From: Enterobacter vonholyi
GTDB lineage: Bacteria > Pseudomonadota > Gammaproteobacteria > Enterobacterales > Enterobacteriaceae
DNA: 64,000 nucleotides
Direction: 5' to 3'
Assembly (NCBI RefSeq): GCF_008364555.1
Contig: NZ_VTUC01000001.1
Span: forward strand, 1-64,000
Shown here: positions 30,003-40,251 of the stretch, in pieces
How positions within the stretch are numbered: position 1 is the first letter of the stretch
How the letters are laid out: every line of letters starts with the position of its first letter
Program-made: the position numbers and the translations under genes
The notes under the pieces: model-generated
What the model saw: the letters and a program-made list of their open reading frames with translations, nothing else
Databases searched by the model: none
Told to the model about the DNA's origin: nothing

Positions 30003-32051
30003 ATGAGTCGTAAACAACTGGCCCTGTTCGAACCGTCATTAGTTCGCCAGGCGCTCATGGATGCGGTGAAAAAGCTGAGCCCGCGCGTGCAGTGGCACAA
30101 CCCGGTGATGTTTATCGTCTGGGCGGGAAGCGTCCTGACCACCGCCCTGGCGATTGCCATGGGAACGGGCCATATGCCGGGAAATGCGATGTTTACCGGC
30201 GCCATCAGCCTGTGGCTGTGGTTTACCGTGCTGTTCGCCAACTTTGCGGAAGCGCTGGCGGAAGGCCGGAGTAAAGCCCAGGCCAACAGCCTGAAAGGGG
30301 TGAAAAAAACCGCCTTCGCGCGCAAGCTACGGGAACCGAAATACGGCGCTCAGATGGACCACGTTCCGGCAGATGAACTGCGTAAAGGCGATGTGGTGCT
30401 GGTTGAAGCCGGTGACATCATCCCTTGCGACGGCGAAGTCATTGAAGGGGGCGCATCGGTGGATGAAAGCGCCATCACCGGGGAATCCGCGCCGGTGATC
30501 CGTGAGTCCGGCGGCGATTTCGCCTCCGTGACGGGCGGGACGCGCATTCTCTCCGACTGGCTGGTGATCCAGTGCAGCGTTAACCCGGGTGAAACCTTTC
30601 TCGACCGGATGATCGCCATGGTGGAAGGCGCACAGCGCCGTAAAACGCCAAACGAGATTGCCCTGACCATCCTGCTGGTGGCCTTGACCATTGTCTTCCT
30701 GCTGGCAACCGCGACGCTGTGGCCGTTCTCTGCGTATGGCGGTACCGCGGTCACCGTCACGGTACTGGTGGCGCTGCTGGTTTGTCTGATCCCCACCACC
30801 ATCGGCGGCCTGCTGTCGGCCATCGGCGTGGCCGGCATGAGCCGTATGCTCGGTGCCAACGTCATCGCCACCAGCGGGCGTGCTGTAGAAGCCGCCGGTG
30901 ACGTGGATGTGTTGCTGCTGGATAAAACCGGCACCATTACCCTTGGTAACCGTCAGGCGTCAGATTTCCTACCCGCCCCGGGCGTGGGTGAAAAAACGCT
31001 GGCGGATGCCGCGCAGCTCTCCTCGCTTGCTGATGAAACCCCGGAAGGCCGCAGCATTGTGATCCTCGCCAAGCAGCGCTTTAACCTGCGCCAGCGCGAC
31101 GTTCAGAGCCTGCACGCCACGTTCGTACCCTTCACGGCGCAAACCCGCATGAGCGGCATCAACATCCAGGATCGCATGATCCGTAAAGGCTCGGTTGACG
31201 CGATCCGCCGCCACATCGAGGCCAACAACGGTCACTTCCCACCGGAAGTGGACAACCTGGTTGAAAGCGTGGCCCGTCAGGGGGCAACGCCGCTGGTGGT
31301 GGCCGAAGGCGCGCGCGTACTCGGGGTGATTGCGCTGAAGGATATCGTCAAAGGCGGCATCAAGGAGCGCTTTGCCCAGCTGCGTAAGATGGGGATCAAA
31401 ACGGTGATGATCACCGGGGATAACCGTCTTACCGCCGCGGCGATTGCCGCCGAAGCGGGCGTGGATGATTTCCTTTCCGAAGCCACACCGGAAGCCAAGC
31501 TGGCACTGATTCGTCAGTATCAGGCGGAAGGCCGTCTGGTGGCGATGACGGGCGACGGAACCAACGATGCCCCTGCCCTCGCGCAGGCCGACGTGGCGGT
31601 GGCGATGAACTCCGGTACGCAGGCAGCCAAAGAGGCGGGCAACATGGTCGACCTCGACTCTAACCCGACCAAGCTGATTGAAGTGGTGCACATCGGCAAG
31701 CAGATGCTGATGACGCGCGGCTCGCTGACCACGTTCAGTATCGCTAACGACGTGGCGAAGTATTTCGCCATCATTCCGGCCGCGTTTGCTGCGACCTATC
31801 CGCAATTAAACGCCCTGAACGTAATGCACCTGCATTCTCCGGCCTCGGCCATTCTGAGCGCAGTGATCTTTAACGCCCTGATTATTGTCTTCCTGATCCC
31901 GCTGGCGCTGAAGGGCGTGAGCTATAAGCCGCTCACGGCGGCGGCCATGCTGCGCCGCAACCTGTGGATTTACGGCCTGGGCGGGCTGGTGGTGCCCTTC
32001 GTCGGTATCAAGGTTATCGACCTGCTGTTGACGCTGTTCGGCCTGGTTTAA
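30003..32051 (+). CDS. kdpB: K+-transporting P-type ATPase KdpB
   Basis: 682 codons, as in E. coli. The phosphorylated Asp is in [15 protein letters not shown] (about 307), the actuator motif is ITGESAPV (about 160, containing the inhibitory serine phosphosite of the family), and the hinge is [21 protein letters not shown]. It hydrolyses ATP to drive K+ import with KdpA, KdpC and KdpF. Lies 12 nt before kdpC. Confidence 0.99.
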   Translation: MSRKQLALFEPSLVRQALMDAVKKLSPRVQWHNPVMFIVWAGSVLTTALAIAMGTGHMPGNAMFTGAISLWLWFTVLFANFAEALAEGRSKAQANSLKGVKKTAFARKLREPKYGAQMDHVPADELRKGDVVLVEAGDIIPCDGEVIEGGASVDESAITGESAPVIRESGGDFASVTGGTRILSDWLVIQCSVNPGETFLDRMIAMVEGAQRRKTPNEIALTILLVALTIVFLLATATLWPFSAYGGTAVTVTVLVALLVCLIPTTIGGLLSAIGVAGMSRMLGANVIATSGRAVEAAGDVDVLLLDKTGTITLGNRQASDFLPAPGVGEKTLADAAQLSSLADETPEGRSIVILAKQRFNLRQRDVQSLHATFVPFTAQTRMSGINIQDRMIRKGSVDAIRRHIEANNGHFPPEVDNLVESVARQGATPLVVAEGARVLGVIALKDIVKGGIKERFAQLRKMGIKTVMITGDNRLTAAAIAAEAGVDDFLSEATPEAKLALIRQYQAEGRLVAMTGDGTNDAPALAQADVAVAMNSGTQAAKEAGNMVDLDSNPTKLIEVVHIGKQMLMTRGSLTTFSIANDVAKYFAIIPAAFAATYPQLNALNVMHLHSPASAILSAVIFNALIIVFLIPLALKGVSYKPLTAAAMLRRNLWIYGLGGLVVPFVGIKVIDLLLTLFGLV

Positions 32052-32063
32052 AAGGTGAATCAA

Positions 32064-32639
32064 ATGACGATGTTACGCCCCGCTATACTTCTGTTTATTC
32101 TGCTGTCTCTCATTACCGGCGGGCTGTACCCGCTGGTGACCACCGCGCTGGGCCAGTGGTGGTTTAAGGATCAGGCTAACGGCTCGCTGATTATGCAAAA
32201 CGGTGAAAACCGCGGGTCTCGCCTGATTGGTCAGAACTTTACGGATGCCCGCTACTTCCAGGGACGCCCTTCCGCCACTGCCGAAAGCCCGTATAATCCG
32301 ATGGCATCCGGCGGCAGTAACCTGGCGGGCAGCAACCCCGAGCTGGATAAAGCCGTTACTGAGCGCGTGGCTGCCCTGCGTGCCGCGAATCCACAGGCCA
32401 GCCGTGACGTTCCCGTGGAGCTGGTGACCGCCTCGGCCAGCGGGCTGGACTACAGCCTGACGCCGGCAGCCGTGGCATGGCAGATCCCGCGCGTCGCCGC
32501 CGCCCGTCAGCTGACCGTCGAACAGGTGAGCCAGCTGGTTGCCGAGCACACGCAAAAGCCGCTGGTCAGCTTCATCGGCATGCCCGTGGTAAATATTGTT
32601 GAGCTGAATCTGGCGCTGGACGCGCTAAGGAAAAACTAA
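32064..32639 (+). CDS. kdpC: K+-transporting ATPase subunit KdpC
   Basis: 191 codons from ATG 32064. A GTG 9 nt earlier is in frame, but AAAGG is placed for the ATG and E. coli KdpC has 190. One N-terminal membrane helix (about 5-27), then a periplasmic domain with [18 protein letters not shown] and [13 protein letters not shown]. It acts as a catalytic chaperone raising nucleotide affinity of KdpB. Its stop abuts the kdpD ATG with no gap. Confidence 0.97.
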   Translation: MTMLRPAILLFILLSLITGGLYPLVTTALGQWWFKDQANGSLIMQNGENRGSRLIGQNFTDARYFQGRPSATAESPYNPMASGGSNLAGSNPELDKAVTERVAALRAANPQASRDVPVELVTASASGLDYSLTPAAVAWQIPRVAAARQLTVEQVSQLVAEHTQKPLVSFIGMPVVNIVELNLALDALRKN

Positions 32640-35327
32640 ATGACCGACGAGCCCATGCGCCCGGATCCGGACAGGCTGCTCGAACAAACAGCTGAAGCCC
32701 ATCGCGGCAAACTGAAAATTTTCTTCGGCGCCTGCGCGGGCGTCGGGAAAACCTTCGCCATGCTGACGGAAGCCCAGCGGCTTCGGGCGCAGGGGCTCGA
32801 TATTCTGATCGGAGTGGTTGAAACCCACGGACGTAAAGAGACGGCATCACTGCTGAAGGGGCTGGCAACTCAGCCGCCCCGCCGCATCAGCCATCGCGGT
32901 CGGTTAGTCACCGAATTCGATCTCGATGCCGCCCTCGCCCGCCGCCCCGCGCTTATCCTGATGGACGAGCTGGCGCACAGCAATGCGCCAGGCTCGCGCC
33001 ACCCCAAACGCTGGCAGGATGTTGAAGAGTTACTTGAAGCCGGTATCGATGTGTTCACGACGGTTAACGTTCAGCATCTCGAAAGCCTGAACGACGTGGT
33101 CAGCGGCGTGACCGGCATTCAGGTGCGCGAAACGGTGCCCGATCCCTTCTTCGATTCCGCAGATGAGGTGGTGCTGGTCGACCTGCCGCCCGATGATTTG
33201 CGCCAGCGCCTGCACGAAGGCAAAGTCTATATCGCCGGCCAGGCCGAGCGCGCCATCGAACATTTCTTCCGTAAAGGCAACCTGATAGCCCTGCGCGAGC
33301 TGGCCCTGCGCCGAACCGCCGACCGGGTGGACGATCAGATGCGCGCCTGGCGCGACCTGCAGGGCCAGGAACGCGTCTGGCACACGCGGGACGCCATCCT
33401 GCTGTGCGTGGGTCACGGCAGCGGCAATGAAAAGCTTGTCCGCACCGCCGCGCGCCTGGCGGCCAAATTTGGCAGCGTCTGGCATGCGGTGTATGTCGAA
33501 ACGCCGCAGCTGCACGCGCTGCCCGAAAACCAGCGCCGCGCGATCCTGAGTTCGCTGCGCCTGGCGCAGGAACTGGGTGCGGAAACCGCCACCCTTTCCG
33601 ATCCTCAGGAAGATAAAGCCATTCTGCGCTACGCGCGCGAGCACAACCTGGGGAAAATCGTCATTGGCCGTCGTCAGCATCGCCGCTGGTTTAGCCGCGA
33701 ATCCTTTGCCGACAAGCTGGCCCGTCGCGCGCCGGATCTGGATCTGGTGATCGTGGCGCTGGACGACAAACCTACCCCCTTACCCAATCGTGCGCCAGAC
33801 AGCCGCACCTTCAGCGATAAATGGCGCATTCAGCTTCGCGGCTGTCTTGTCGCCGTCGTGCTCTGTGCCCTGATTACCGTGATTGCCAGCCAGTGGCTGA
33901 TTGCGTTTGATGCCGCCAACCTGGTGATGATCTACCTTCTCGGCGTGGTGGTGGTGGCGCTCTTTTACGGGCGCTGGCCGTCGGTCCTGGCGACGGTAAT
34001 TAACGTCATCAGCTTCGATCTGTTCTTTATTGCTCCCCGCGGGACGCTCGCCGTCTCGGACGTGCAGTACATCCTCACCTTTGCCGTGATGCTCACCGTC
34101 GGGCTGGTGATCGGCAATCTGACGGCGGGCGTGCGCTATCAGGCGCGTATCGCCCGCTATCGCGAACAGCGCACGCGCCATCTCTATGAGATGTCGAAAT
34201 CGCTGGCGGTGGGCCGCACGCCGCTGGATATCGTACAGACCAGCGAGCAGTTTATCCGCTCGACGTTTCATGCCAGCAACCTGATTTTACTTCCGGACGA
34301 ACACGGCAAGCTGCGCCCGCTGACGTCGGCCTCAGGCATGACGCCCTGGGACGAAGCCATCGCGCGCTGGAGCTTTGACAAAGGCTTACCGGCGGGCGCA
34401 GGGACAGATACCCTGCCCGGCGTGCCATATCAAATTCTGCCCCTGCGCAGTGCCGATAAAAATCAGGGGCTGGTCATCGTGGAGCCTTCCAACCTGCGCC
34501 AGCTGATGATCCCCGAACAGCAGCGTTTACTGGAGACGTTTACGCTGCTGGTTGCCAGCGCGCTGGAACGACTGGCCCTCACCGCCAGCGAGGAACAGGC
34601 CCGTCTGGCGAGCGAGCGTGAAAGCATTCGTAACTCGCTGCTGGCAGCGCTGTCTCACGATCTGCGTACCCCGCTCACCGTCCTGTTCGGTCAGTCAGAA
34701 ATTCTGACGCTGGACCTGGCGGCGGAAGGCTCTAAACATGCCCTTCAGGCCAGCGAGATCCGCCAGCACGTGCTGAATACCACGCGTCTGGTGAATAACC
34801 TGCTCGACATGGCGCGTATCCAGTCGGGCGGTTTTAACCTCAAAAAAGAGTGGCTCACGCTTGAAGAGGTGGTGGGCAGCGCGCTGAAAATGCTCGAACC
34901 CGGTCTGGGCGGGCGACATATCGCGCTGAACATGCCCGAGCCCCTGACGTTAATTCACGTTGATGGGCCCTTGTTCGAGCGGGTGCTGATCAACCTGCTG
35001 GAAAATGCCGCCAAATATGCGGGCGCCAGTGCTCAGATTGGGGTGGATGCGACAGTGGAAGATAACACCCTTCGCCTTAACGTCTGGGATACCGGCCCCG
35101 GCATTCCAGCCGGGCAGGAGTTGGCTATTTTCGAGAAATTTGCACGCGGCAATAAGGAGTCGGCCATTCCGGGCGTGGGGCTGGGGCTGGCGATTTGCCA
35201 GGCGATCATTGACGTGCATGGCGGCTCCATTTCCGCGGAGAATCGTCCGGAAGGCGGTGCGCGTTTTTGTGTTACACTTCCTCTGGAAACCCCGCCAGAA
35301 CTTAATGAATTACCAGAGGATTTGTGA
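32640..35327 (+). CDS. kdpD: Osmosensitive K+ channel sensor kinase KdpD
   Basis: 895 codons (894 in E. coli). The N-terminal KdpD domain has a Walker A (FGACAGVGKTFAM) and Walker B-like LILMDELAHSNAPGSRHP, then a universal-stress-protein domain to about 365. Four membrane helices lie at about 400-500, followed by a GAF-like domain. The histidine kinase core has the phospho-acceptor in AALSHDLRTPLTVL, and N/G boxes LLENAAKYAG and PGVGLGLAI. It senses low K+ or salt stress and phosphorylates KdpE. The stop overlaps the kdpE GTG start by 4 nt. Confidence 0.99.
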   Translation: MTDEPMRPDPDRLLEQTAEAHRGKLKIFFGACAGVGKTFAMLTEAQRLRAQGLDILIGVVETHGRKETASLLKGLATQPPRRISHRGRLVTEFDLDAALARRPALILMDELAHSNAPGSRHPKRWQDVEELLEAGIDVFTTVNVQHLESLNDVVSGVTGIQVRETVPDPFFDSADEVVLVDLPPDDLRQRLHEGKVYIAGQAERAIEHFFRKGNLIALRELALRRTADRVDDQMRAWRDLQGQERVWHTRDAILLCVGHGSGNEKLVRTAARLAAKFGSVWHAVYVETPQLHALPENQRRAILSSLRLAQELGAETATLSDPQEDKAILRYAREHNLGKIVIGRRQHRRWFSRESFADKLARRAPDLDLVIVALDDKPTPLPNRAPDSRTFSDKWRIQLRGCLVAVVLCALITVIASQWLIAFDAANLVMIYLLGVVVVALFYGRWPSVLATVINVISFDLFFIAPRGTLAVSDVQYILTFAVMLTVGLVIGNLTAGVRYQARIARYREQRTRHLYEMSKSLAVGRTPLDIVQTSEQFIRSTFHASNLILLPDEHGKLRPLTSASGMTPWDEAIARWSFDKGLPAGAGTDTLPGVPYQILPLRSADKNQGLVIVEPSNLRQLMIPEQQRLLETFTLLVASALERLALTASEEQARLASERESIRNSLLAALSHDLRTPLTVLFGQSEILTLDLAAEGSKHALQASEIRQHVLNTTRLVNNLLDMARIQSGGFNLKKEWLTLEEVVGSALKMLEPGLGGRHIALNMPEPLTLIHVDGPLFERVLINLLENAAKYAGASAQIGVDATVEDNTLRLNVWDTGPGIPAGQELAIFEKFARGNKESAIPGVGLGLAICQAIIDVHGGSISAENRPEGGARFCVTLPLETPPELNELPEDL

Positions 35328-36001
35328 TTAACGTTCTGATTGTTGAAGATGAGATCGCCATTAACCGTTTTCTGCGCGCTGCGCTGGAAGGAGACGGTCT
35401 GCGCGTTCATGATGCGGGTACGCTTCAGCGGGGTTTAATTGAGGCCGCCACCCGCAAGCCGGACCTGGTGATCCTCGATCTTGGACTCCCGGACGGCGAC
35501 GGCATCGATTTTATTCGTGAAGTCCGCCAGTGGAGCCAGATGCCGATCCTCGTGCTCTCCGCCCGTACTGAAGAGACGGATAAAATCGCCGCGCTGGATG
35601 CCGGGGCGGATGACTATCTGATTAAACCGTTTGGTATCGGCGAGCTTCAGGCTCGCCTTCGCGTGGCGCTGCGTCGCCACAGCGCCACCACGCCTGCCGA
35701 TCCAACCTACGCGTTTGGGGATATCCGGGTTGACCTGGCCGCGCGGCGCATTTTGCGCGGCGAAGAGGAAATTCATCTTACGCCCATTGAGTTTCGCCTG
35801 CTCGCCGTGCTGCTCAACAACCACGGCAAGGTTCTCACCCAGCGCCAGCTGTTAAGTCAGGTGTGGGGACCCAACGCCGTGGAGCATAGTCACTATTTAC
35901 GCATATATATGGGACATCTTCGTCAGAAACTCGAAGTCGACCCCGCTCGCCCTCGCCATTTATTAACTGAAACCGGTATCGGTTATCGGTTTATGCTTTG
36001 A
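35324..36001 (+). CDS. kdpE: KDP operon response regulator KdpE
   Basis: 225 codons with a GTG start inside the kdpD stop (GTGA). The receiver domain has the acidic pair in VLIVEDE, the phospho-accepting Asp52 in LVILDLGLPDGDG, and Lys in DDYLIKPFG. An OmpR-type winged helix follows from about 130 (LTPIEFRLLAVLLNN, SHYLRIYMGHLRQKLE). It activates kdpFABC. A T-rich stretch follows the stop, but no strong terminator is seen. Confidence 0.98.
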   Translation: MINVLIVEDEIAINRFLRAALEGDGLRVHDAGTLQRGLIEAATRKPDLVILDLGLPDGDGIDFIREVRQWSQMPILVLSARTEETDKIAALDAGADDYLIKPFGIGELQARLRVALRRHSATTPADPTYAFGDIRVDLAARRILRGEEEIHLTPIEFRLLAVLLNNHGKVLTQRQLLSQVWGPNAVEHSHYLRIYMGHLRQKLEVDPARPRHLLTETGIGYRFML

Positions 36002-36280
36002 ATAACTATTCATTTTATTTTTAAATAAAACCGAAATACCTCAGGCAATATTTCATAAATAACCCATACGTTATTTTTACGGGCTATTTTTGCTCATTTA
36101 AAACATTGATAATACAACCTGTTAACGCAACACCAACAAATCAGAATTTTGATCTGCGATATTCATCCAAAACGAATATTTATTTCTGATTTGATCGGTT
36201 AACGGTGATCTTGTTCACAGTTAATCGCTTTTTCCTGGATAAAATGACCATGCTTTCAATTACTGAAAGGAAAATGAAAC
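36002..36280 (+). promoter_or_regulatory. kdpE-speFL intergenic region
   Basis: A very A+T-rich 279 nt that must hold the speF promoter. I see GATAAAATG near 36238 as a possible -10 region but no convincing -35. No ORF is supported. Confidence 0.35.
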
Positions 36281-36385
36281 ATGGAAAACAACAATCGCTT
36301 AATGCCCCATATAAGGCGGACAACGCATATCATGATGTTTGCCCACCGAAACTGCTTTGACTTTCATCTCTTTAATGCCCGGTAG
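36281..36385 (+). CDS. speFL: Ornithine-sensing leader peptide SpeFL
   Basis: 34 codons, 254 nt before speF, with AAAGG before the ATG. It reads MENNNRLMPHIRRTTHIM, then FAHRNCFDFHLFNAR. E. coli SpeFL has the same length and the same HIRRTTHIM, FAHRN and FDFH blocks. During translation the nascent peptide binds L-ornithine and stalls the ribosome, preventing premature transcription termination before speF. Its sequence is kept to the last residue here, which supports the same control. Confidence 0.93.
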   Translation: MENNNRLMPHIRRTTHIMMFAHRNCFDFHLFNAR

Positions 36386-36639
36386 TCCTTCGACTTCTGG
36401 CGCACTCGCTTACAGGTTATCCTGAAACATCTTATTTTACAGGTCTTTGCCTGTGAACTCGTGCGCTCATTCATCTTGATTCAGACTCATCCGCACCGGG
36501 CGGACTGAATTTCAATCTTCAAAAAAGCAATGTACTGATTTTAATCAGCGGCCACCCTTTGCTTTTTTTCCGGAAAATTATCGATTTCTTTCTTGCAAGA
36601 AATCGAGGGACGCTTATTACCTAAAATAAAGAGAGAAAG
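36386..36639 (+). promoter_or_regulatory. speF leader with attenuation hairpins
   Basis: Between speFL and speF there are two plus-strand structures. One is AAAAAAGCAA (36521) pairing with TTTGCTTTTTT (36558), with an inner CTGATTTTAATCAG helix. The second is CGATTTCTT / AAGAAATCG (36582-36605, 9 bp, 6-nt loop). The T-run after the first makes it a terminator candidate. The C-rich, poorly structured stretch just after speFL (36386-36480) would suit a Rho entry site, as described in E. coli and Salmonella. Confidence 0.6.
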
Positions 36640-38838
36640 ATGAAAAGTTTAAAAATCGCAGCCAGCCGCGCTTGTCCTGATTGCTTTACCACCCAGCGTG
36701 AACTGGTGGATGTCAGAGCCTCTGATTATATCGATGTCGCCGCTATTGTTCTGGCGGTCAGTGATATTACCGGCGGGATACTGGACGAAATAGAAGCCAC
36801 CGGTTTTGGCATTCCCGTATTTGTCGCGACGCAGAAAGAAGAGTTCATTCCGGCAGACTATTTATCGCGCATTCATGGCGTATTTGAGTATTCAGACACC
36901 AGCAACGACTTTTATGGACGCCAGCTGGAAGCGGCAGCCCAAAAGTATGAAACCCAGCTGCGCCCGCCGTTTTTCCGCGCCCTGGTCGACTACGTGAAGC
37001 AGGGCAACAGTGCGTTCGACTGCCCGGGCCATCAGGGCGGCCAGTTCTTCCGCCGCCATCCTGCCGGCAATCAGTTTGTGGATTTCTTTGGCGAGACGCT
37101 TTTCCGCTCCGACCTGTGTAACGCCGACGTGGCGATGGGCGATCTGCTGATTCACGAAGGCGCGCCGTGCATTGCGCAGCAACATGCGGCGAAGGTCTTT
37201 AATGCCGATAAGACCTACTTCGTGCTGAACGGCACCTCGTCATCCAACAAAGTGGTACTTAACGCCCTGCTCACGCCGGGCGACCTGGTGCTGTTCGACC
37301 GCAACAACCACAAATCCAACCATCACGGTGCCCTACTCCAGGCAGGCGCAACGCCAGTCTATCTGGAAACCGCGCGCAACCCGTACGGCTTTATCGGCGG
37401 CATTGACGCCCACTGTTTTGAAGAACAGTACCTGCGCGAGCTGGTGGCCGAAGTTGCACCGGGCCGTGCGCGCGATGCGCGTCCGTTCCGTCTGGCGGTG
37501 ATCCAGCTCGGTACTTACGATGGCACCATCTACAACGCCCGTCAGGTGGTGGATAAGATTGGGCATCTGTGTGATTACATCCTGTTTGACTCCGCCTGGG
37601 TGGGTTACGAGCAGTTTATCCCGATGATGGCCGACTGCTCTCCGCTGCTGCTGGAGCTGAACGAAAACGACCCGGGGATTTTGGTTACCCAGTCCGTGCA
37701 TAAACAGCAGGCAGGCTTCTCCCAGACCTCGCAAATCCATAAAAAAGACAGCCACATCAAAGGACAGCAGCGCTATGTCCCGCACAAGCGGCTGAATAAT
37801 GCCTTTATGATGCACGCCTCCACCAGCCCGTTTTATCCGCTGTTTGCCGCGCTGGACATCAACGCCCGTATGCATGAAGGCCAGAGCGGCCGCAACATGT
37901 GGATGGACTGCGTGGTGAACGGTATTGAAGCGCGTAAGCTAATCCTGGAGAACTGCCGGTATCTGCGCCCCTTCGTGCCGGAGACGGTGGATGGCCGTCC
38001 GTGGGAAAGCTGGGACACGGCGGAAATTGCGACCGATCTGCGCTTCTTCCACTTCGTACCGGGTGAAAACTGGCACGCCTTTGAAGGCTACGCCGAGCAT
38101 CAGTATTTTATCGACCCGTGCAAGCTCCTGCTAACCACGCCGGGCATTAACGCCCGCACCGGGGAGTATGACGACTTCGGCGTGCCCGCCACTATCCTCG
38201 CTAACTTCCTGCGTGAAAACGGCATCGTGCCGGAAAAATGCGATCTCAACTCGATCCTGTTCCTGCTCACGCCTGCGGAAGATATGGGCAAACTGCAGCA
38301 GCTGGTGGCGCAGCTGGTGCGTTTCGAAAAACTGCTCGAGAGCGATGTTCCGCTGAAAGACGTCCTGCCTTCTCTCTACAAACAGCATCCGGAACGTTAC
38401 GCGGATTACACCCTGCGCCAGATCTGCCAGGAAATGCATGACCTGTACGCCCGTCACAACGTGAAGCAGCTGCAGAAAGAGATGTTCCGCAAGTCTCACT
38501 TCCCGCGCGTGATGATGAACCCGCAGGACGCGAACTACGCCTATCTGCGCGGAGAAGTAGAACTGGTCTCCCTGCGCGACGCGGAAGGCCGCATCGCCGC
38601 GGAAGGCGCCCTACCTTATCCACCGGGGGTATTGTGCGTGGTTCCAGGGGAGGTCTGGGGCGGCTCCGTGCTGCGCTACTTCGCCGCGCTGGAAGAAGGC
38701 ATCAACCTGCTGCCGGGCTTCGCGCCGGAGCTGCAGGGTGTGTACGTCGAAGAGTGCGAGGGCCGCAAACAGGTTCGCTGTAACGTCATCAAACAACCCG
38801 CCGCTCAGCCCGCGCTGCTGAAAGGAGAGAAATTATGA
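36640..38838 (+). CDS. speF: Inducible ornithine decarboxylase SpeF
   Basis: 732 codons, as in E. coli. An N-terminal wing domain (about 1-105) precedes the fold-type I PLP domain. The PLP lysine is in LVTQSVHKQQAGFSQTS (about residue 355), and FDSAWVGYEQF carries the cofactor Asp. It turns ornithine into putrescine and CO2, consuming a proton, so it serves acid resistance and polyamine supply. The stop overlaps the potE start by 4 nt (ATGA). Confidence 0.98.
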   Translation: MKSLKIAASRACPDCFTTQRELVDVRASDYIDVAAIVLAVSDITGGILDEIEATGFGIPVFVATQKEEFIPADYLSRIHGVFEYSDTSNDFYGRQLEAAAQKYETQLRPPFFRALVDYVKQGNSAFDCPGHQGGQFFRRHPAGNQFVDFFGETLFRSDLCNADVAMGDLLIHEGAPCIAQQHAAKVFNADKTYFVLNGTSSSNKVVLNALLTPGDLVLFDRNNHKSNHHGALLQAGATPVYLETARNPYGFIGGIDAHCFEEQYLRELVAEVAPGRARDARPFRLAVIQLGTYDGTIYNARQVVDKIGHLCDYILFDSAWVGYEQFIPMMADCSPLLLELNENDPGILVTQSVHKQQAGFSQTSQIHKKDSHIKGQQRYVPHKRLNNAFMMHASTSPFYPLFAALDINARMHEGQSGRNMWMDCVVNGIEARKLILENCRYLRPFVPETVDGRPWESWDTAEIATDLRFFHFVPGENWHAFEGYAEHQYFIDPCKLLLTTPGINARTGEYDDFGVPATILANFLRENGIVPEKCDLNSILFLLTPAEDMGKLQQLVAQLVRFEKLLESDVPLKDVLPSLYKQHPERYADYTLRQICQEMHDLYARHNVKQLQKEMFRKSHFPRVMMNPQDANYAYLRGEVELVSLRDAEGRIAAEGALPYPPGVLCVVPGEVWGGSVLRYFAALEEGINLLPGFAPELQGVYVEECEGRKQVRCNVIKQPAAQPALLKGEKL

Positions 38839-40148
38839 GTAAGTCCAATAAGATGGGCGTGGTGCAGCTAACTATCCTCACCATGGTGAACATGATGGGC
38901 TCCGGGATCATTATGCTGCCCACCAAGCTTGCCGAAGTAGGAACCATTTCAATTATCTCCTGGCTGGTGACCGCCGTAGGCTCAATGGCGCTGGCGTGGG
39001 CGTTTGCCAAGTGCGGGATGTTCAGCCGCAAGTCAGGCGGCATGGGGGGCTACGCCGAGTATGCCTTTGGTAAGTCTGGCAACTTTATGGCCAACTATAC
39101 CTACGGGGTGTCGCTGCTGATCGCCAACGTGGCGATTGCCATCTCCGCCGTGGGCTACGGTACGGAGCTGTTTGGCGCGACGCTCAGCCCGGTACAGATT
39201 GGCCTGGCCACCATCGGCGTGCTGTGGATCTGCACCGTGGCTAACTTTGGCGGGGCGCGTATCACCGGACAGCTCTCCAGCATCACCGTCTGGGGGGTAA
39301 TTATTCCCGTTGTCGGCCTGTGCATCATCGGCTGGTTCTGGTTCAGCCCGACCCTGTACGCCAACTCCTGGAACCCGCACCATGTGCCGTTCTTCAGCGC
39401 AGTCGGCTCTTCTATCGCCATGACGCTCTGGGCCTTCCTCGGTCTGGAATCCGCCTGCGCCAACGCAGAAGTGGTTGATAACCCTGAAAAGAACGTGCCG
39501 ATTGCGGTCCTCGGCGGTACGCTGGGCGCGGCGGTGATCTATATCGTCTCGACTAACGTGATTGCCGGGATTGTGCCAAACATGGATCTTGCTAACTCTA
39601 CGGCGCCGTTCGGACTGGCCTTCGCGCAGATGTTCACGCCGGAAGTCGGGAAAGTGATTATGGGTTTGATGGTCATGTCGTGCTGCGGTTCACTCCTTGG
39701 CTGGCAGTTCACCATCGCACAGGTGTTTAAATCTTCGGCTGATGAAGGTTATTTCCCAAAAATCTTCTCTCGCGTGACCAAAGCGGATGCGCCGGTGCAG
39801 GGCATGCTGGCGATTGTCATCTTCCAGAGCGGATTGTCGCTGATGACCATTAGCCCGTCGCTGAACAGCCAGTTCAACGTGCTGGTCAACCTGGCGGTCG
39901 TGACGAACATCATTCCGTATATTCTGTCGATGGCGGCGCTGGTGATCATTCAGAAGGTGGCGAAGGTGGATCCGCGCAAAGCGCGCGCGGCCAATATCGT
40001 GGCGCTGATTGGCGCGATTTACAGCTTCTATGCGCTTTACTCATCCGGCCAGGAAGCGATGCTCTACGGGGCAATGGTAACCTTTATGGGCTGGACGCTG
40101 TACGGTCTGGTATCACCACGGTTTGAATTGAAGAACAAGCACAGTTAG
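38835..40148 (+). CDS. potE: Putrescine-ornithine antiporter PotE
   Basis: 437 codons (439 in E. coli), an APC-superfamily transporter with 12 predicted membrane helices. It begins MSKSNKMGVVQLTILTMVNMMGSGI, the conserved helix-1 substrate motif. It exchanges cytoplasmic putrescine for outside ornithine and completes the SpeF decarboxylation cycle. Overlaps speF by 4 nt and is followed by a strong terminator. Confidence 0.98.
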   Translation: MSKSNKMGVVQLTILTMVNMMGSGIIMLPTKLAEVGTISIISWLVTAVGSMALAWAFAKCGMFSRKSGGMGGYAEYAFGKSGNFMANYTYGVSLLIANVAIAISAVGYGTELFGATLSPVQIGLATIGVLWICTVANFGGARITGQLSSITVWGVIIPVVGLCIIGWFWFSPTLYANSWNPHHVPFFSAVGSSIAMTLWAFLGLESACANAEVVDNPEKNVPIAVLGGTLGAAVIYIVSTNVIAGIVPNMDLANSTAPFGLAFAQMFTPEVGKVIMGLMVMSCCGSLLGWQFTIAQVFKSSADEGYFPKIFSRVTKADAPVQGMLAIVIFQSGLSLMTISPSLNSQFNVLVNLAVVTNIIPYILSMAALVIIQKVAKVDPRKARAANIVALIGAIYSFYALYSSGQEAMLYGAMVTFMGWTLYGLVSPRFELKNKHS

Positions 40149-40156
40149 GTCAAAGC

Positions 40157-40187
40157 AAAACGGCAACCCAAGGGTTGCCGTTTTATT
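40157..40187. terminator. Bidirectional terminator between potE and pgm
   Basis: AAAACGGCAACCC and GGGTTGCCGTTTT separated by AA. It differs from the gltA/nei terminator at one base pair only. It lies between convergent potE and pgm. Confidence 0.9.
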
Positions 40188-40192
40188 GTTTT

Positions 40193-40233
40193 CTCCCTCT
40201 CCCGAAGGGAGAGGGTCAGGATGAGGGCATCAG
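40193..40233. repeat. REP-like element (composite unit copy 2, inverted)
   Basis: CCCTCTCCC-GAA-GGGAGAGGG then TCAGGATGAGGGCATCAG. Read on the minus strand together with the terminator at 40157-40187, it aligns with 21718-21799. Confidence 0.8.
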
Positions 40234-40251
40234 TCCGCACCCAAACCGCAC

